Assembly: GCA_020832235.1 (NCBI GenBank)
Contig: JAFIEZ010000016.1
Location: forward strand, 1-64,000
From: Bacteroidota bacterium
GTDB lineage: Bacteria; Bacteroidota; Rhodothermia; Balneolales; HLUCCA01
DNA length: 64,000 bases
Direction: 5' to 3'
Part shown: piece after piece, positions 61,280-64,000 of the stretch
Layout: each line of letters begins with the position of its first letter
Numbering within the stretch: position 1 is the first letter of the stretch
Program-made: the position numbers and the translations under genes
The notes under the pieces: model-generated
The model's input: only the letters and a program-made list of their open reading frames with translations
Databases searched by the model: none
What the model was told of the DNA's origin: nothing

Positions 61280-61315
61280 TCAGAAAGTTACCATCATCGA
61301 AAAACGCGGTGAATA

Positions 61316-61492
61316 CTACTTAGGCTCAATATTCTCAATTTGCTTTCGGAATAGCGTAAAGCGACGCCTTTTATCCTTGTAATATGCCAAAATCTCCTTT
61401 TCAGACTTGCCTTCAAGTTCACGAGCGGTCTGCTCTCTTATTTTGCGTACGGACTTGACGCAGTCGTATTTTTTGTCAATTATTGTTTTCAT
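61316..61492 (-). CDS. 58-residue putative antitoxin partner of the PIN protein
   Basis: ATG 61492 to TAG 61316 encodes MKTIIDKKYDCVKSVRKIRE then a charged helical tail ending RKQIENIEPK. Small genes beginning MKTxxKKYDxVxxxRKIR directly after a PIN-domain gene are a widespread pair in cyanobacteria, archaea and Bacteroidota, where they are taken to be the antitoxin. The gene overlaps the PIN stop by 17 bases, supporting a shared mRNA. It is short but the frame, position and sequence together make it credible. Confidence 0.7.
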   Translation of the reverse strand: MKTIIDKKYDCVKSVRKIREQTARELEGKSEKEILAYYKDKRRRFTLFRKQIENIEPK

Positions 61493-61940
61493 AATCGAAA
61501 GCCTCTCTAGGGTTTCTTATTTCAAGTGTATGATACCCATTTTTCAGGTTAACTGCATTATATCCATGGATTCGTTCAATATTAACAATATGCTTGAAAT
61601 TCCAACTAACCAGCAGATTCGCTTTGTGAGTGGTAGCAAGGGCAATATGATAACAATCGTTGAGGGAGGACTTGCCAACAACATTTTCGTGAATATACTT
61701 CGAACCGAGTTGCATAGCTTCGGAATCAAGTAAGATAAATGTCAGGTTATGCTCGGGCAAATTTTCAACGAAGCGACGGATTTTTATGGGAGCATTTTCA
61801 AGCTCCCCAATGGTGATATCGGAAATGATAATCTTTATGTCCGATTGAAGAACATACTGGAAAAATAGCTTGCTCCAAACAGCGAACTCTTCGTCAAAAA
61901 GTCCACCAAATACACTTGTATCGACATATATTGTTTTCAT
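61476..61940 (-). CDS. PIN-domain protein (VapC-like toxin)
   Basis: This 154-residue protein has the PIN-fold nuclease features: MKTIYVDTSVFGGLFDEEF with the first acidic residue, ITIGELEN with the second, and SLNDCYHIALATTHKANLLVSWNFKHI with the Asp and the WNFKH motif. Such proteins are Mg2+-dependent RNases, commonly toxins. It is followed, with overlap, by a small putative antitoxin gene. It sits in a block rich in toxin-antitoxin remnants next to tRNA-Leu. Confidence 0.85.
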   Translation of the reverse strand: MKTIYVDTSVFGGLFDEEFAVWSKLFFQYVLQSDIKIIISDITIGELENAPIKIRRFVENLPEHNLTFILLDSEAMQLGSKYIHENVVGKSSLNDCYHIALATTHKANLLVSWNFKHIVNIERIHGYNAVNLKNGYHTLEIRNPREAFDYENNN

Positions 61941-62172
61941 AAAGGCAATATAGCGAGCGCTATGATTGAGGGCAACTTGGTCGAATAGTTTTCACACTGA
62001 CCAAATGTTTTCAAGCATACGAACTAAATATTATGCTCCGAATCGTTCGACGCTAGCTGAGTAGCCGATTTGTTTGATGGTACACCATGTTTGCGAAGGT
62101 TATTTCAAATGGAGTTAAGGTAACACGCATTCAGTAGTGTGCCAGAGTGGATGTTTCGGTTTCCGAAGTAAG

Positions 62173-62290
62173 CGTGACCTTATCTGGGTAAGTTTGTGGG
62201 TATATCCAAGTTCACCTCACTTGATAAGGGTAAGTTTTCTGGTTTTTTCAGGTTTGCGTCACCTAATCAAGGTCAGTTTGCGAGTTTCGA
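62173..62290. repeat. Diverged tandem repeat, three units of about 38-48 bp
   Basis: Three units share a core of TCACC, TGATAAGGGTAAGTTT and variations: they begin near 62173, 62211 and 62259. A fourth copy is found at 60969-60995. The rest of the 724 bp between the PIN gene and tRNA-Leu carries HigB-like debris at 62104-62124 and no complete gene. Confidence 0.6.
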
Positions 62291-62664
62291 TGCAATCGAG
62301 GTAATCCTAATTCCGGCATTGCACCCCATTTGGACTCCATCAGCCGTTTTGAATCCACACATCATGCTCTCGCGGTGATTAAATGGAGTGAAAATGACAC
62401 CGATTCCCGTTTATCTACTAATAACAAAATAAATTTATGCTGCGGTTGGAGTTTTATTAAAACAGCGTAAGAAGGTGGTTATTTTGTCGTTTTGTTATCC
62501 ATAAAACGCGTTTTTTAGGGGTTGTTCCGTTGGCATGGCATACCTTTTGAAATACCCATCTAAATTGGGAATTAGCTGTGAATTCAGTACACGACTTGTC
62601 TTGCATTTCGCTTTAGGATGTGCGTATATTTGGGTCTTGCCAAAAAACGGCAGGTTGACGTATT

Positions 62665-62748
62665 GCCGAAGTGGTGGAATTGGTAGACGCGCACGTTTCA
62701 GGGGCGTGTGAGGGCAACCTCGTGTGGGTTCGAGTCCCACCTTCGGCA
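62665..62748 (+). tRNA. tRNA-Leu(CAG)
   Basis: The 84-base gene folds into a class II cloverleaf: acceptor GCCGAAG pairs with CTTCGGC (62741-62747) and A is the discriminator. The D arm is GTGG...GACGCGC. The anticodon stem CACGT/GCGTG holds the loop TTCAGGG with anticodon CAG, the variable arm is GAGGGCAACCTC and the T arm is GTGGGTTCGAGTCCCAC. No CCA is encoded. tRNA-Leu genes are common integration sites, and the surrounding accessory remains fit that. Confidence 0.95.
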
Positions 62749-62759
62749 CGTATGTGGGT

Positions 62760-62799
62760 AAAAAGGCTTTGTGAATCCATGATTTACGAGGCCTTTTTC
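62760..62799 (+). terminator. Terminator after tRNA-Leu
   Basis: AAAAGGC-TTTGTGAATC pairs imperfectly with GATTTACGAGGCCTTTT and a T run follows, about 12 bases downstream of the tRNA. Confidence 0.7.
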
Positions 62800-62810
62800 G
62801 TTTAGGTACA

Positions 62811-62983
62811 AGCATAGGTACAAACAAAAACTGTTTTTCTATGCTTTATCTGAATAAAAAGGCGTACAACTTAGGCGCAGACCTGGCTCAATCATAAGTA
62901 CAAACAAAAACTGTTTTTCTCTGCTTTATCTAAATGAAATGGCGTACAACTTAGGTGCGGACCTGGCTCCAGCATAGGTGCAA
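62811..62983. repeat. 80-bp direct tandem repeat, two copies plus a part
   Basis: Units at 62811-62890 and 62891-62970 are about 88% identical (for example TAGGTACAAACAAAAACTG versus TAAGTACAAACAAAAACTG). A third copy starts at 62971 and ends after 13 bp. The block fills the 322-bp space between tRNA-Leu and the SPOR gene, together with 90 bp in which I see nothing. Confidence 0.85.
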
Positions 62984-63070
62984 AATCGGCTCAAGCTAAA
63001 GCTGCTTTACCTTTACGTAATTGGGGTGAAGTACAGATTACAAAACCTCTTCTCGTGCTATTTCATGCCA

Positions 63071-64000
63071 TCAGTTCGTCAAAACCGGCACCACAGCCGT
63101 AGCCTGACCTGATTTCTGATTGGCATACGTAGCCAGGAGGCGGGCCTCATCCTCATCGTTATAACGACCGGTAAGAAGCAGATATCGGCCGCCGCGCTCT
63201 TCAATTCGAACATCCTGCATTCCGACGCGCTTCCAGCTGACGCCCACATCACGGGCTTCGTTGAGTGTACTGAATTGCCCCAATTGTATGGAGTAACCCG
63301 GCTCAGACTGATTGAAATCAGGAGCATCGCCAAACACACGAAAATCGGTGAGATGATAGAGCGTGATGAATACGTTTTCGGCACTTCCGCGCTCACGTTC
63401 GATGGCGGTAACCCCATCGCGAAAGGTGGAATACCGACCGGTTCCAATGAGCCAGCGAATGCGCAGTCCCTCCCGGTATTGGGGCAGCAGTGTGACCTGA
63501 TCCTGCCCTGCCTGATCGACCCAGTTCTGAAAGTTTCTGGCCGTAGCCGCACCGGTATTGGTAGTGATACGCACCTCGAAATAATAACGTTCGTTGTCGT
63601 TCCACGGCATCGGAGGGAGACTTTGTCCCTGATCAGTTATAGCAAACCGGCCGGATGTCGATGTTTCCGGTTGCCGGGGTTGCGTCACTTGTGATTGACC
63701 GGTTTCGGCAGGCGGCGGTTGCTGGGTTGTGGTTGGTTGTTGTACCGGGGACTGTTCCGCAGCCTGAGGTTGACGGGATGGTGATGGAGGCTGAGCCGAC
63801 GCCCGACTATCAATCGGTTGTGATGGTGCAATAGCGTCTGGTTGCGCTGCGGCATCCGGTAGCTCGTCGGGTGCCAGGCCATCCTCCTGCAGTTCTTGCA
63901 TGGCCTGGGCGATAGCATGTGAAAAATCGGAATCCGCAGTATCGGACGATGATACGGTATCAATGGCAGCATCTCCGTTGAGCTCATCGCCTTCAACAGC
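63071..64000 (-). CDS. SPOR-domain protein, C-terminal part (partial at window edge)
   Basis: The frame is open to position 64000, giving 309 visible codons of a longer gene. The visible N-terminal part is acidic, and then there is a long Pro/Gln-rich linker (about 50-125 codons in, with repeated QPPSPSRQPQ-type runs). A beta-rich domain follows (RYYFEVRITTNTGAATARNF, TLLPQYREGLRIRWLIGTG). The end is a SPOR domain (YSIQLGQFSTLNEARDVGVS and VRIEERGGRYLLLTGRYND), which binds glycan strands lacking stem peptides in peptidoglycan. The protein is likely a cell-envelope factor in division or wall turnover. The signal peptide or transmembrane segment should lie beyond the window. Confidence 0.85.
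   Translation of the reverse strand, partial: AVEGDELNGDAAIDTVSSSDTADSDFSHAIAQAMQELQEDGLAPDELPDAAAQPDAIAPSQPIDSRASAQPPSPSRQPQAAEQSPVQQPTTTQQPPPAETGQSQVTQPRQPETSTSGRFAITDQGQSLPPMPWNDNERYYFEVRITTNTGAATARNFQNWVDQAGQDQVTLLPQYREGLRIRWLIGTGRYSTFRDGVTAIERERGSAENVFITLYHLTDFRVFGDAPDFNQSEPGYSIQLGQFSTLNEARDVGVSWKRVGMQDVRIEERGGRYLLLTGRYNDEDEARLLATYANQKSGQATAVVPVLTN

Noticed and set aside
62495-62827. 110-residue minus-strand open frame across tRNA-Leu
   Set aside because: It is the complement of the tRNA (the VGLEPTRGCP-type peptide is a well-known false protein opposite tRNA-Leu) and extends into repeats.

Overview
The window looks like a chromosomal segment of a Balneolota-type bacterium (Bacteroidota/Rhodothermota neighbourhood). 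The main clues are a secreted protein at 33.7-34.7 kb with the QNFPNPFNP-type C-terminal sorting domain typical of that group, an HMA-AraC copper regulator of the Bacteroidota kind, many outer-membrane lipoproteins with LxGC lipoboxes, a TANNTTTG-like promoter box, and genes that mostly lack strong Shine-Dalgarno sequences. This assignment is inference; no rRNA or other marker gene is present.

Layout. 0-3.2 kb is accessory DNA: the 3' end of an IS3-family transposase, an ATPase gene truncated near it, a HigBA-type toxin-antitoxin pair, a HEPN-like protein and a small lipoprotein, with two attC-like hairpins between modules. 3.4-19.5 kb (+ strand) holds a beta-propeller lipoprotein, two RND efflux permeases flanking one adaptor, a secreted S9 peptidase, a penicillin acylase-family hydrolase with a small membrane partner, and an NAD-type isocitrate/isopropylmalate dehydrogenase. 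19.6-33.3 kb (- strand) holds a phosphodiesterase, then a copper/silver locus: a Cys-rich exported protein, cusA, cusC and cusB (ATGA overlaps), a DoxX/DUF417-like protein, a DUF3347 lipoprotein and panE, with copA upstream. A sorting-domain protein and an HMA-HTH regulator follow on the + strand. 35.7-40.2 kb has RES-Xre and MazEF-type toxin-antitoxin pairs around a second S9 peptidase. 40.3-47 kb (- strand) has a FolB-cupin fusion, a CYTH phosphohydrolase, a RibD/DHFR-like reductase, an Rpn-type nuclease, an SDR, an alpha/beta hydrolase and L-serine dehydratase.

47.2-56.2 kb (- strand) is a seven-gene run: FabG-like SDR, KAS III-like enzyme, Na+/solute symporter, AMP-forming CoA ligase, lipoprotein, outer-membrane barrel and lipoprotein hydrolase. 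A GbsR-type regulator and a perfect 18-bp palindrome sit at its head. I read it as a locus for importing, CoA-activating and processing an unknown carboxylate or ester; this is the best candidate for an undescribed system. 56.4-59.3 kb (+) encodes the two subunits of a 2-oxoacid:ferredoxin oxidoreductase. 59.5-62.7 kb has two uncharacterised proteins, decayed HigBA remnants, a PIN toxin with a 58-residue partner, diverged repeats and tRNA-Leu(CAG). The right edge carries a partial SPOR-domain gene.

A recurring feature is short, diverged tandem repeats in intergenic spacers (18.3, 33.5, 34.8, 37.1, 62.2 and 62.8 kb; units of 12 to 80 bp), and comparable low-complexity or repeat-bearing segments inside several proteins (first RND loop, RES-system antitoxin, CoA-ligase linker, Rpn nuclease tail). 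No CRISPR array, rRNA or complete phage was seen.
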